This document shows, in pieces, positions 22,327 through 29,094 of a stretch of DNA of 30,018 bases (within the stretch, counting starts at the first letter, position 1; the number at the start of each line of letters is the position of its first letter). A program made the position numbers and the translations under genes. This DNA is from a virus: positions 1 through 30,018 of IMG/VR virus record IMGVR_UViG_3300033233_000133. One strand, written 5' to 3'. Under the pieces are notes generated by a model. It worked only from the letters and a program-made list of their open reading frames with translations. It was not told the origin of the DNA and searched no databases.

Positions 22327-22370
22327 ACAAGGATAATTTTATGAAATTTTGTCCTTATTACAAGGATAAT
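22327..22370. repeat. direct repeat ACAAGGATAAT in intergenic gap
   Basis: ACAAGGATAAT occurs at 22327-22337 and 22360-22370, 33 bp apart, in the 55-bp gap between the nuclease and HNH genes. A partial inverted copy (TCCTT) lies between. The spacing is near three helical turns, so an operator or control site is possible. Confidence 0.45.
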
Positions 22371-23014
22371 CACCCCTCGCCTCCCAATTGTTTTTGCAAA
22401 TGATAAATCTCGCAAAGCCGTTTAAAAATCTCAAATTCGGTGTCGGTATTTTTTTTAACAAGTTCCTCAAAGCGTTCATTTTCCTCTCGGTTAATTCTGA
22501 CAATCATAACTCGTTCTGGGTTCTCGTAGCCGTTCTCAATTAATAGATTTCTATATGCACTGAGTTGATAAACGTATGAATCATAAATTCCCGAGCCTGT
22601 TTTCCAGTCTGCAAGAGTAAGAATGCCGTCTATCTTTCCGTAAAAATCTAATGTCCCGCCGTATTTGTAGCGTTCCGAGACCAAACTTGCCTCAATCAAA
22701 ATCGGTTCGATTGTCTTGTGTTTTTGCCACTCTAAAAAACTCAAAAAACTATTCTCTGCGAGGTCTATAATGTCTTTTGAATACTCGCTTGTATCGGTGC
22801 GTTGCAACTTCAAAAAATCTAAAATCATTTGATGTGCTAAACTCCCAGCGTCAGCGGTGGAGTTCTTAATCTTGTGTATGTCTTGCCCATTTATGCCTTG
22901 CTTCCAAGCCCATTCGATTAGTTGAGGTTTACTCAAAAGCCCGATAATCGTTGTAACTGATGGAACAATTTCGCCACTTTGTAGCGTATAAACTTGATGG
23001 ATTCTGTTATTCAT
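22370..23014 (-). CDS. PD-(D/E)XK (RecB/Cas4-like) nuclease
   Basis: The product is 214 aa from ATG 23014, which has AAAGGAGGTACATA in front; an earlier start is less well placed. Motifs of a RecB-type nuclease are in order: His61 in AGSLAHQMI, Glu108 in LIEASLVS, Asp123 in GGTLDFYGKIDG, Asp136-x-Lys138 in LADWKTGSG, then VYQLSAYRNLL. It lacks the four cysteines of Cas4, so no iron-sulfur cluster is expected. Phage proteins of this type act as exonucleases in recombination or DNA processing. It lies in the replication operon just after small genes following the helicase. Confidence 0.85.
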   Translation of the reverse strand: MNNRIHQVYTLQSGEIVPSVTTIIGLLSKPQLIEWAWKQGINGQDIHKIKNSTADAGSLAHQMILDFLKLQRTDTSEYSKDIIDLAENSFLSFLEWQKHKTIEPILIEASLVSERYKYGGTLDFYGKIDGILTLADWKTGSGIYDSYVYQLSAYRNLLIENGYENPERVMIVRINREENERFEELVKKNTDTEFEIFKRLCEIYHLQKQLGGEG

Positions 23015-23222
23015 TATGTACCTCCTTTGCAATCTCGATAAGTCTTTGAATTGCGTTTTTCTGGTCTAACTTCGGAAGTCTGACTACGATTTTGTAGTCT
23101 CCACTCAGAAGTTGAAAACTCTGAAAAACCTCAAAACCCTCGTCTTTCAGTCTTTTTTCTAACTCCTTCGGTGCATGGATAAAACCGAAAAAGTTGTTTT
23201 CGATAAAATAGCCTGTTCTCAT
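23007..23222 (-). CDS. hypothetical protein, paralogue of the 21624-21881 gene
   Basis: A 71-aa protein whose segment FGFIHAPKELEKRLKDEGFE is closely similar to that of the 21624-21881 gene. It overlaps the membrane-protein gene before it as ATGA and the nuclease gene after it by 8 bp. The two copies probably arose by duplication followed by divergence. Function unknown. Confidence 0.65.
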   Translation of the reverse strand: MRTGYFIENNFFGFIHAPKELEKRLKDEGFEVFQSFQLLSGDYKIVVRLPKLDQKNAIQRLIEIAKEVHNE

Positions 23223-23437
23223 TTAAGGCCTCCTATAATAACTATCAAAATATATATCAGGGAAAAACATGACACGAAAACATACAACACCCATATGATA
23301 TTAGAAAGAATATTGTCTATATGCTCTCGTCTGCCGCCCCATCTCCAGCCAGGCAAAAAGACATTAAAAAATTGAACCACCGCAAGTAAAAATAAGGCTA
23401 TGATGCCAGCAATGATAGTAAAAAGCATAATTCTCAT
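23219..23437 (-). CDS. small two-span membrane protein (72 aa)
   Basis: Two hydrophobic segments (about residues 3-28 and 43-68) flank a basic loop with WRWGGRREH. GGAGGCGACAA precedes the ATG. Such hairpin membrane proteins in early phage operons sometimes act in superinfection exclusion, but I recognise no family. Confidence 0.65.
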   Translation of the reverse strand: MRIMLFTIIAGIIALFLLAVVQFFNVFLPGWRWGGRREHIDNILSNIIWVLYVFVSCFSLIYILIVIIGGLK

Positions 23438-23455
23438 TTGTCGCCTCCTTTCGTT

Positions 23456-24733
23456 TTAAAAGTCCTCTTTCATTACGCCATTAGGCTCGAGTTTTACTGA
23501 CTTCCAGCCTTTTGTAAGAGCCCCGAGCCCGTAAGTTTGATTTTTTGCAATTGCGTAATAGAATTGTTGCCAATCGTCTTTATCTCGTCTGATTAGAATT
23601 ACTGAGGTCGCACTTTGTTCCAAGCCTCCAGAACCTCGAAGTCTTGAAAGGTCTATTTCTCTGTCCTCATCACTATCGTCCTTGTTGTTCTCTCTGTTAA
23701 ATTGACTTAATATCACCATACATCTTTTTTTCGAGAGCCTTCTAAATTCCCTCGCTGTATATTCTAATTCATCATTTCGTGTCTTCCCGTTCCCGACTTG
23801 GATATTCTGAATGTAGTCTACAAATACAACATCAAACGGGTTTGATTCTATATAGTCTGTGATGTCCTGCAAATTAAAGTAGTCTTCTGTGTAATAAAAA
23901 TTATCAAGTAGTTTTTCATTGTGTGCGATTTGTTTCCCAATTTCCCACCACTGCTTGTCTTGAAAATCTATCTTCGCAAGGCTTTGCCCTGCCTTGTCAA
24001 GTCCTTCACCGAGTTCGTAGTTTAAAATTCGTCTTATGAGTTGCCAAATTCCTATTTCTAATGAAATGTATGAAACCTTCGCACCTTGCTGTGCGAATGA
24101 AAGTCCTAAAGTTATTGCCATTTGAGTCTTACCCTGTCCTGTGCGACCTGCGATATAGATATTCTCTCCAACTGTGAACGGAACTAATTGAGTAAGTTTT
24201 CCAAGCGGTTCAGAAGTCCATTTTTTGATGTCCTTAATTTTCTGAAAATTTTCATCTGTGAAAGTCTCTCGCATTATCTCACCTAATGACTTTGCTTTTG
24301 CACCAGTCGTAATCTCTGATAGAGCCGAACTCAATTTCTTTGCTTCTTCTAAGTCACCAGCAGATACTGTTTCTGATATTTTTTCACCTAAAAGGATTGC
24401 TTGTCTTTTAATCGAGTTGTCTTTTACAATCTTGAGATAATAAGGAAAGTTGACTGTCGTTGGGATTTGCATCGTTAAGTCCATAACATAAGTCACGCCA
24501 CCGATAGCGTCCAATTTCCCACTCTTTGTGAGTTCGTCAGTTACAGTTACGATATCGGGTGGAAGGTTTTGAGAACGGACTGCCTGAATAGCCTTAAAAA
24601 TTTCTTGATGTTCTGGGTGATAAAAGTCCTCAGGCTTGAGTTCTTCACCACCGACGCCGTCGATGAGAATACAACCCAATACAAATTGTTCTGCTTCCGT
24701 AGAGTAGGGAAGCGGTTCGAGTTTACCAGCCAT
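23456..24733 (-). CDS. dnaB: replicative DNA helicase, DnaB type
   Basis: The 425-aa product has the N-terminal DnaB domain (LPYSTEAEQFVLGCILID, then DFYHPEHQEIFKAI) and a RecA-like C-terminal domain. Walker A GRTGQGKT lies at residues 196-203 and Walker B DVVFVDYIQN has Asp306. Motif LSQFNRE and the arginine-rich LRGSGGLEQSATSVILI follow. It should unwind the phage origin as a hexameric ring. The gene overlaps the initiator gene by 11 bp, the usual initiator-helicase pairing. No primase or DNA polymerase is encoded, so host enzymes must complete the fork. CAGGAGGCAAG precedes the ATG. Confidence 0.93.
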   Translation of the reverse strand: MAGKLEPLPYSTEAEQFVLGCILIDGVGGEELKPEDFYHPEHQEIFKAIQAVRSQNLPPDIVTVTDELTKSGKLDAIGGVTYVMDLTMQIPTTVNFPYYLKIVKDNSIKRQAILLGEKISETVSAGDLEEAKKLSSALSEITTGAKAKSLGEIMRETFTDENFQKIKDIKKWTSEPLGKLTQLVPFTVGENIYIAGRTGQGKTQMAITLGLSFAQQGAKVSYISLEIGIWQLIRRILNYELGEGLDKAGQSLAKIDFQDKQWWEIGKQIAHNEKLLDNFYYTEDYFNLQDITDYIESNPFDVVFVDYIQNIQVGNGKTRNDELEYTAREFRRLSKKRCMVILSQFNRENNKDDSDEDREIDLSRLRGSGGLEQSATSVILIRRDKDDWQQFYYAIAKNQTYGLGALTKGWKSVKLEPNGVMKEDF

Positions 24734-25730
24734 AATTTCTTGCCTCCTGTTTTTGTTGTTTCTCTTGTTCTTTAGAGAGCCAAACGTGTATAAGTTTTTT
24801 AACGCTTTCTAATGTAGGTATCATATGTTTTGGGTCTTTTTTCTCCTTCTTGTATTCTTCGATACCTATTTTTACAGCTTTTACGATATCATCATAAGTA
24901 TACATTGAAAGAAGCGATGACGCCGCCCTTGAGTTTTTACCCATTGCGTCATCATCGTTCCAAACAAAGCCCATAATTTCATAAAAGGTTTTGACGAGTT
25001 TGAAAATCTCTGTACCAGAAACTTTGCCAGTCTTTTTCGCTTTTTTCGGCTTCGGCTCTTGCCCGCCACCCGCCGCAATAGATGTGTTTTTGTCTTTTTC
25101 TTTTTCAGTTAGAGAAGGATTTAAAACCTCCCCCTCCATTGTATCTTTAGACACAATTATATTATTATTCTTTAATTCTTTAATTCTTATATTCTTAAGC
25201 GTGTCTTGAGCCTGCATTTCATCTATATTTGTTTGAGTTTCGATTTGGATATGATTTGGATATGATTTGGGTGTCTCACTATGTTGCACCGCTTCCGCCT
25301 TATCAATATTAGTTTGAATGTTTTTGATATGATTTGGGTCAAACTCTGTTTTACAATTTTCACTTGACAAATTATTTTGGTATTTCTCATAATTAAGGAC
25401 TGTAATGACTTCTCCACGCCATACCTTTCGCCTTTTAATCATTCCCTCTTCTTCTAACCACTTTAGACACCTATACCATATATCATTTGTGATATCAAAC
25501 GGCAGGGCTTCGTATTCTACACCTCTGAAATGTGCTTCACCTTTTTTATATGAGTTGTTATTTACAAAACTGACTTTTAATAAGATGTATATCCAGCATA
25601 CGACCCAACTTGATGGTTTTGTCTCCCAGATTTTGCTTTCGGTGATTTGTCTATAGAGTTTTATCCAGCCACCGTAAGACTCTTGCGGTTCTTTGACTTC
25701 ATTGACTTCGCTTTGATTGTTGTTATCCAT
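24723..25730 (-). CDS. replication initiator, winged-helix / DnaD-like
   Basis: The product is 335 aa from ATG 25730 (MDNNNQSEV). An open extension of 21 codons upstream would run through the 5' hairpin and is rejected. Residues about 20-115 are a phage replisome organiser-like winged helix (GWIKLYRQITESKIW, WIYILLKVSFVNN, WYRCLKWLEEEGMIKRRKVW). The low-complexity middle (about 120-215) is encoded by iterons and an AT-rich tract. The C-terminal domain (about 245-335) has a DnaD-like helical end with YDDIVKAVKIGIEEYKK. It should bind the origin within its own gene and load the helicase encoded next. A repeated protein segment, PNHIKNIQTNID and PNHIQIETQTNID, results from the DNA repeats. Confidence 0.82.
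   Translation of the reverse strand: MDNNNQSEVNEVKEPQESYGGWIKLYRQITESKIWETKPSSWVVCWIYILLKVSFVNNNSYKKGEAHFRGVEYEALPFDITNDIWYRCLKWLEEEGMIKRRKVWRGEVITVLNYEKYQNNLSSENCKTEFDPNHIKNIQTNIDKAEAVQHSETPKSYPNHIQIETQTNIDEMQAQDTLKNIRIKELKNNNIIVSKDTMEGEVLNPSLTEKEKDKNTSIAAGGGQEPKPKKAKKTGKVSGTEIFKLVKTFYEIMGFVWNDDDAMGKNSRAASSLLSMYTYDDIVKAVKIGIEEYKKEKKDPKHMIPTLESVKKLIHVWLSKEQEKQQKQEARNYGW
25152..25340. other. candidate origin of replication: iterons plus AT-rich tract
   Basis: Three tandem 11-bp units, GATTTGGATAT, GATTTGGATAT and GATTTGGGTGT, lie at 25242-25274. A fourth site at 25326-25339 shares GATATGATTTGGGT with the array. The 11-bp period is not a codon multiple, so selection at DNA level is likely. On one side lies a very AT-rich tract (25152-25198) with repeated TTTAATTC, a natural unwinding element. 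Iterons beside an AT-rich tract within the initiator gene is the arrangement of lambda ori in gene O. Confidence 0.7.
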
Positions 25731-25748
25731 TCTTGCCTTCCTTCCTGG

Positions 25749-25795
25749 GAGTGGGGAAGGGGGAAGGAGGCAAGTCCCAAGCCCTTCCCTCACTC
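25749..25795 (-). promoter_or_regulatory. GC-rich 5' leader hairpin of the replication operon
   Basis: GAGTGGGGAAGGG (25749-25761) is complementary to CCCTTCCC-T-CACTC (25782-25795), 13 pairs with one bulged base and a 20-base loop. It has no U-run, so it is not a terminator. It starts two or three bases after the predicted transcription start and ends just before the purine-rich ribosome binding site AGGAAGGAAGG of the initiator gene. It could stabilise the mRNA or control initiator translation. Confidence 0.55.
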
Positions 25796-25803
25796 TTACT
25801 TAT

Positions 25804-25831
25804 ATTATACATAAGTTTTCTACAAATCCAA
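25804..25831 (-). promoter_or_regulatory. candidate promoter for the replication genes
   Basis: A perfect TATAAT lies at 25809-25804. At a 16-base spacing the -35 is TTGGAT (25831-25826), three of six matches. It sits in the gap between the small HTH gene and the initiator gene, where an independent promoter would be useful. The weak -35 leaves it uncertain. Confidence 0.45.
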
Positions 25832-25837
25832 TACCTT

Positions 25838-26044
25838 TTACCTATCATTTTCAAAATTCTTTAAAAATTCCTCTAAGTCGTCTTTTTTCACAAACCACTG
25901 CCAGCCAATTTTGACTGCCTTGAGTTTTCCACGATAAATGTGGTATTTGATTTTCGACTCTCGCATTCCGGTAAGTTTTACGATGTCCGTAATCGATAAG
26001 TAGTCTGTTAAATCAATCGTTTCATTTCCCCACTTCATTTCCAT
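25838..26044 (-). CDS. small helix-turn-helix protein (excisionase/MerR-like)
   Basis: The 68-aa protein has DYLSITDIVKLTGMRESKIK followed by YHIYRGKLKAVKIGWQWFVK. This is the winged-helix pattern of excisionase-type and MerR-like DNA-binding domains. It may act as a regulator of the early operon or as an origin accessory factor; no integrase is present, so excision is unlikely. Start choice between ATG 26044 and 26038 is open; AAGGTGG fits the second slightly better. It is the last gene before the candidate second promoter. Confidence 0.8.
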   Translation of the reverse strand: MEMKWGNETIDLTDYLSITDIVKLTGMRESKIKYHIYRGKLKAVKIGWQWFVKKDDLEEFLKNFENDR

Positions 26045-26340
26045 TCACCACCTTTTATACGCTTTAAATTCTCCTTATATACACTCAAAAATTTCTGATA
26101 TGCTTCTGGTGATTCGTTTATATCGTTTATATCTGCTTCTATGCATATGTGGTCTGTTATTATTGTTTCCATCAGCATATCTCTAAAGGTTTGTGCTCCA
26201 TCTGTAAACCCTTTTATAAAATCTTTCGTTGCATAATTAACGAATTGGTCTTGTTCGCTTAAATTTATAACCTCATCATATACGCTCTTAATCTTTTTAG
26301 CAAATTCGTTTAATATTTCGTGTTTTTCTTGTTTATTCAT
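26035..26340 (-). CDS. hypothetical early protein (101 aa)
   Basis: A mainly helical, acidic protein, MNKQEKHEILNEFAKKIKSV..., with no motif I recognise. GAGGAGGTTAAAA precedes the ATG. It overlaps neighbours by 8-10 bp on each side, so it is part of the early transcript. Confidence 0.65.
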   Translation of the reverse strand: MNKQEKHEILNEFAKKIKSVYDEVINLSEQDQFVNYATKDFIKGFTDGAQTFRDMLMETIITDHICIEADINDINESPEAYQKFLSVYKENLKRIKGGEWK

Positions 26341-26527
26341 TTTTAACCTCCTCGCTACCTTCTTCTCTTACCACCAACGCTCCACCAAGCAACTTTCCGA
26401 AGTTCAGTGCATAGAATTTTGCAATCTCCTCTACATCTGACGCTGGAATTGTGAGAACGAGTTTTGCCTCGCCCTCTCTGTCGATTTTAAGATTCTCAAG
26501 ACTGCAACTAAAGACTACATTCTTCAT
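26333..26527 (-). CDS. hypothetical early protein (64 aa)
   Basis: A small alpha/beta protein with an N-terminal strand region (KNVVFSCSLENLKIDREGEA) and helix (VEEIAKFYALNFGKLLGGAL). The ATG overlaps the stop of the preceding gene in ATGA. No family is recognised. Confidence 0.65.
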   Translation of the reverse strand: MKNVVFSCSLENLKIDREGEAKLVLTIPASDVEEIAKFYALNFGKLLGGALVVREEGSEEVKNE

Positions 26528-26922
26528 TTTTCACCTCCGATTAAATTCTTGAAAGTTTCATAAATGAATTGTATTTCGTCTAAACACTGTTGAATTGTTG
26601 TCTGCTCTTTCGTTTTCTCTAAAAGTGCAATCTCTAGGTCTTTTGCATAACTTAATAGCATAGCGTTTGTGTTTACCACCCTCGAGCCTCCGAACGATTT
26701 ATTCTCTTTCGGAAATTGGATATAAAACCACTTGCTTGCATTCCCCTGCGAGTCTGTGGTGTCTTTTTCTTTAATGTCAACCTCAATCTCGTCACCGACT
26801 TTTTTCTCACCGATTTTCGTGTCAAAGCAATAATAAGTTGTGCCATTTGACTTCACAACCCAATAAGGTCTCCCATCTTGTTTCGCCTTCTTCTCAAGGC
26901 TGTCGATTTTCATTTTAGTCAT
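26524..26922 (-). CDS. OB-fold-like protein, possible single-strand DNA-binding protein
   Basis: The first 80 residues of this 132-aa protein form a strand-rich pattern (RPYWVVKSNGTTYYCFDTKI, then KVGDEIEVDIKEK and SKWFYIQFPKE) that fits an OB fold of the kind used by small phage ssDNA-binding proteins. The C-terminal 50 residues are helical. It lies in the early operon upstream of the replication genes, which suits a DNA-binding role. No invariant motif allows a firm call. The first ATG has GGAGGTGCAAA before it. Confidence 0.55.
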   Translation of the reverse strand: MTKMKIDSLEKKAKQDGRPYWVVKSNGTTYYCFDTKIGEKKVGDEIEVDIKEKDTTDSQGNASKWFYIQFPKENKSFGGSRVVNTNAMLLSYAKDLEIALLEKTKEQTTIQQCLDEIQFIYETFKNLIGGEK

Positions 26923-27151
26923 TTTGCACCTCCATGCGCCCTTCTTTTATTAGAATGTTTTTTACTACTTCCAATGCTTCTTTTAGACTTTCCTTGTGAG
27001 TAAAAGCATAAGCATAAAGTCTTGACCCATAATACACCGTCCAGCCACCAGCAATTTTTTCAATCGTAAGATTACAAACATCGCCTTTAACCCGCTTGCC
27101 TTTTACCTCAATCTTCTCTGGTAGTTCGTTTAATAATTCCTCAACTTCCAT
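26915..27151 (-). CDS. hypothetical early protein (78 aa)
   Basis: A small basic alpha/beta protein: a helix, two to three strands (NLTIEKIAGGWTVYYGSRLY) and a C-terminal helix (SLKEALEVVKNILIKEG). GCAGGAGGCAAGAA precedes the ATG. It overlaps the OB-fold-like gene by 8 bp. Function unknown. Confidence 0.65.
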   Translation of the reverse strand: MEVEELLNELPEKIEVKGKRVKGDVCNLTIEKIAGGWTVYYGSRLYAYAFTHKESLKEALEVVKNILIKEGRMEVQND

Positions 27152-27181
27152 TTCTTGCCTCCTGCGTTTAAAGTCCGCCGA

Positions 27182-27280
27182 CTATTTATTTGGTTTTAAA
27201 ACTTCTACTATGAAAGCGTAAACTATGAAAATGATTACTGCCATTTCTAAAACTCTTAAGATGAAGTCTATAAGTCCCAT
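27182..27280 (-). CDS. very small membrane protein (32 aa)
   Basis: A frame from ATG 27280 to TAG 27182 encodes MGLIDFILRVLEMAVIIFIV and a further YAFIVEVLKPNK, one hydrophobic helix covering most of the chain. GGAGG lies ten bases upstream and GGAAG closer. It overlaps the 3' end of the preceding gene by 13 bp and fills what would otherwise be a gap in the operon. Function unknown. Confidence 0.6.
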   Translation of the reverse strand: MGLIDFILRVLEMAVIIFIVYAFIVEVLKPNK

Positions 27281-27714
27281 TTCTTCCAAGCCTCCTTCAA
27301 AGTTGCGTAAATCTCGTCTAAAATCGGGTCATAAGTGCCGTCGGGTTTTTTAAGTCCTGCTAACCAGAGAATATAATCTGAGATTGTCCCGTCTGCTCTA
27401 TATAATGCATAAGAACTTGCAAGTTTTCTATTTTCCCAGGTGTCATCAATTATCTTAAGGTGTGTGTCATAGACTATAATCGTAAAACTTCCAATCTCGT
27501 CATGAGTTTTGAATCTCATTAACTCGGTTGCAAAGTTTTCTTCGATGACTTCAAGCATTTCTGGCAGTCCATACATTCTATACAAAACCACGAAATTGCT
27601 CGCTCCACCTTTGATTTCCTGATTTACTAAATATAAATCAGGATAATCAAAAAGCGTTGTTATGTCTATTTTATCAAGAATTTGCTCTGTGATTGTTGGT
27701 CTGCTTTCTTCCAT
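27268..27714 (-). CDS. hypothetical early protein (148 aa)
   Basis: An acidic alpha/beta protein with ITTLFDYPDLYLVNQEIKGG, YRMYGLPEMLEVIEENFATE and a C-terminal helical part ending KEAWKKWDL. No membrane segment or catalytic motif is seen. AAAGGAGGTAAAC precedes the ATG. It could be a host-takeover or anti-defence protein by position only. Confidence 0.65.
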   Translation of the reverse strand: MEESRPTITEQILDKIDITTLFDYPDLYLVNQEIKGGASNFVVLYRMYGLPEMLEVIEENFATELMRFKTHDEIGSFTIIVYDTHLKIIDDTWENRKLASSYALYRADGTISDYILWLAGLKKPDGTYDPILDEIYATLKEAWKKWDL

Positions 27715-27725
27715 GTTTACCTCCT

Positions 27726-28010
27726 TTAAATTTGATAATTTTTATTGATTATGATATAGTCTGCAATACTCTCGATGTCTGCGTCGTCAAGTGCCGCCTC
27801 AATGAGTTCCCTTCTAATGTCGTCTTCGAACTTTTGAATTTCGTCATAAAGATAGTCTGAAAGTTCATCGATAAATGCGTTTCTTGCATAGTCCCGAATG
27901 TTGTCTTCGTTCTCCTCGTTCTCTCTCGCTTCTATGACTGCCTCTTTCCAAAGAAGTTCGACTGCCCTTTCGTCTAACATCTCAACTACTTTAAGTTCGA
28001 AATTTTTCAT
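27726..28010 (-). CDS. hypothetical acidic early protein (94 aa)
   Basis: The protein is highly acidic and helical (EARENEENEDNIRDYARNAF, YDEIQKFEDDIRRELIEAAL). Strongly acidic small early phage proteins sometimes mimic DNA, but this is only compositional. The ATG overlaps the stop of the preceding gene in ATGA, with GGAGGTGAAAA before it. Confidence 0.65.
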   Translation of the reverse strand: MKNFELKVVEMLDERAVELLWKEAVIEARENEENEDNIRDYARNAFIDELSDYLYDEIQKFEDDIRRELIEAALDDADIESIADYIIINKNYQI

Positions 28011-28243
28011 TTTTCACCTCCGAATTTTTCTTCTAAAATCTGCTCTCTTGTGAGTTTTGCAAGTCTGAGTTGCAAAGGAATGCAAAAAATATGCGTATGC
28101 TTCCAATGTTGTCCTTGGCAATATACCGTTCCAGTTAGTTTGACCCAGCGGTTTTGTCTATCCCACCTCGCCTGTGTAAAATGTGCGATGGTGGGAGCGG
28201 GGTCGGTTGCTTTTCCTAAATTTACTTTGATGTTTATTTTCAT
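28007..28243 (-). CDS. hypothetical early protein (78 aa)
   Basis: A small basic beta-rich protein (VKLTGTVYCQGQHWKHTHIF) with two histidines and two cysteines but no clear zinc motif. GGAGGCATAAAA precedes the ATG. It follows two bases after the stop of the first early gene. Function unknown. Confidence 0.6.
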   Translation of the reverse strand: MKINIKVNLGKATDPAPTIAHFTQARWDRQNRWVKLTGTVYCQGQHWKHTHIFCIPLQLRLAKLTREQILEEKFGGEK

Positions 28244-28245
28244 TT

Positions 28246-28854
28246 TTATGCCTCCTTGTCTATTTCTCCCGCTTCAAACCTTTCCTCGGGAGTTCTTTGT
28301 GTATCGAACTGCTTTTGTGCGTTTCTTTCGATTTCTTCTTCCTCTGCTAAAAACCTTCCGATTTTCCTACCCTGTTCTTCCTTTGCCTTGTATTCACCTG
28401 CATATCTGGAGTTCCAAAAGACTAAAACTTCTGCTCTTGTAAACTCCTTTCGACCAGTCACTTTTTCCATCTCGTTTAAAATCTCTTTCACTTTGCCTTC
28501 TTCAAGAATTTCACCATTCTTATCCTCGATGAATGTAATCCAACCAATTGGGCTTCCTTCCTCTGTCCAATCTTCATATTTATGCCCGTATTTATCTTCT
28601 GTTCGAACTTTCCTATAAACTCTTTCCTTCTTCGGAAGTGCCTCAACCGCGTTCTTAATCGCCTCGTAGTCTTTTGCGTTCAAAATCGCTATCGGATTGC
28701 CGTCTGTTTCAATTCCAAGCCCCTTACCAAGGCGTCCCTCATAGAGGTTTGCCTTGTAGGTCTGTCCGCTGACTACAACCTCGATTTGTGGTTGGTTGCT
28801 GTAGCCAGCAACCTTGACTTCCATTTCCTTTCCTTTTACTGTTCTTACTTTCAT
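28246..28854 (-). CDS. first gene of the early operon, hypothetical (202 aa)
   Basis: The start is ATG 28854, with TAAGGAG at 28867-28861. A longer frame reaching 28893 is excluded because it would begin one base from the -10 element, before the transcript starts. The N-terminal half is beta-rich (KGKEMEVKVAGYSNQPQIEV). The C-terminal half is charged and helical, with EVLVFWNSRYAGEYKAKEEQ. I recognise no family. As the first gene after a consensus promoter it should be made early and strongly. Confidence 0.75.
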   Translation of the reverse strand: MKVRTVKGKEMEVKVAGYSNQPQIEVVVSGQTYKANLYEGRLGKGLGIETDGNPIAILNAKDYEAIKNAVEALPKKERVYRKVRTEDKYGHKYEDWTEEGSPIGWITFIEDKNGEILEEGKVKEILNEMEKVTGRKEFTRAEVLVFWNSRYAGEYKAKEEQGRKIGRFLAEEEEIERNAQKQFDTQRTPEERFEAGEIDKEA

Positions 28855-28893
28855 TTTTGTCTCCTTATCTTTTATTTTTTTTACTTCTAACAT

Positions 28894-28922
28894 ATTATAA
28901 TATACAATATGAAACTTGTCAA
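28894..28922 (-). promoter_or_regulatory. consensus sigma-70-type early promoter
   Basis: TTGACA at 28922-28917 and TATAAT at 28899-28894 are separated by exactly 17 bp: both hexamers and the spacing are perfect. Transcription should start near 28887 and enter the early operon. Immediately upstream is an A/T-tract region with AATTTTT/AAAAATT (28937-28952) that could serve as an UP element or operator. Confidence 0.92.
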
Positions 28923-29094
28923 GAGGGTATACAAAGAATTTTTAGAAAAATTGAATTGTTAAGACGTAAAGGACATAATAACAACCTTATCGCAATGGAC
29001 TTTTCTAAATTTTTCTTAATAATTGATATTTTTTGGAATATAGATACTTACTTACTTCGTTTAGCAAGTCATTAAACGCCGAGAAAAATGCGGG
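28923..29094. other. intergenic control region upstream of the early promoter
   Basis: About 170 bp without a supportable gene. It contains AATTTTTAGAAAAATT (28937-28952, a 7-bp inverted repeat with a 2-base centre) next to the -35, and a second inverted repeat, CGTTTA/TAAACG, near 29059-29079. No U-run follows, so I see no clear terminator after the metallophosphoesterase gene. The region is where lysogeny genes often sit in temperate phages; none is present here. The plus-strand frame through it has no ribosome binding site. Confidence 0.6.

Noticed and set aside
22370-23014. Cas4 identity for the PD-(D/E)XK nuclease
   Set aside because: The four cysteines that hold the Cas4 iron-sulfur cluster are absent and no cas1 or cas2 is present; a recombination or replication nuclease is the safer reading.
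25731-25793. Upstream extension of the replication initiator
   Set aside because: The extra 21 codons are encoded by the leader hairpin, are proline- and glycine-rich without family likeness, and the ATG at 25730 has a purine-rich binding site.
25838-26044. Excisionase function for the small HTH protein
   Set aside because: The fold is excisionase-like, but without an integrase or att site a regulatory or replication role is more likely.
28855-28893. Thirteen-codon N-terminal extension of the first early gene
   Set aside because: It would start one base from the -10 element, before transcription begins, and the internal ATG at 28854 has its own TAAGGAG.
28857-29075. Plus-strand open frame of 72 codons over the early promoter
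   Set aside because: It has no ribosome binding site, low-complexity content, and opposes every other gene in the genome.
29059-29079. Terminator after the metallophosphoesterase gene
   Set aside because: The CGTTTA/TAAACG hairpin has only six weak pairs and no U-run follows it on the minus strand.
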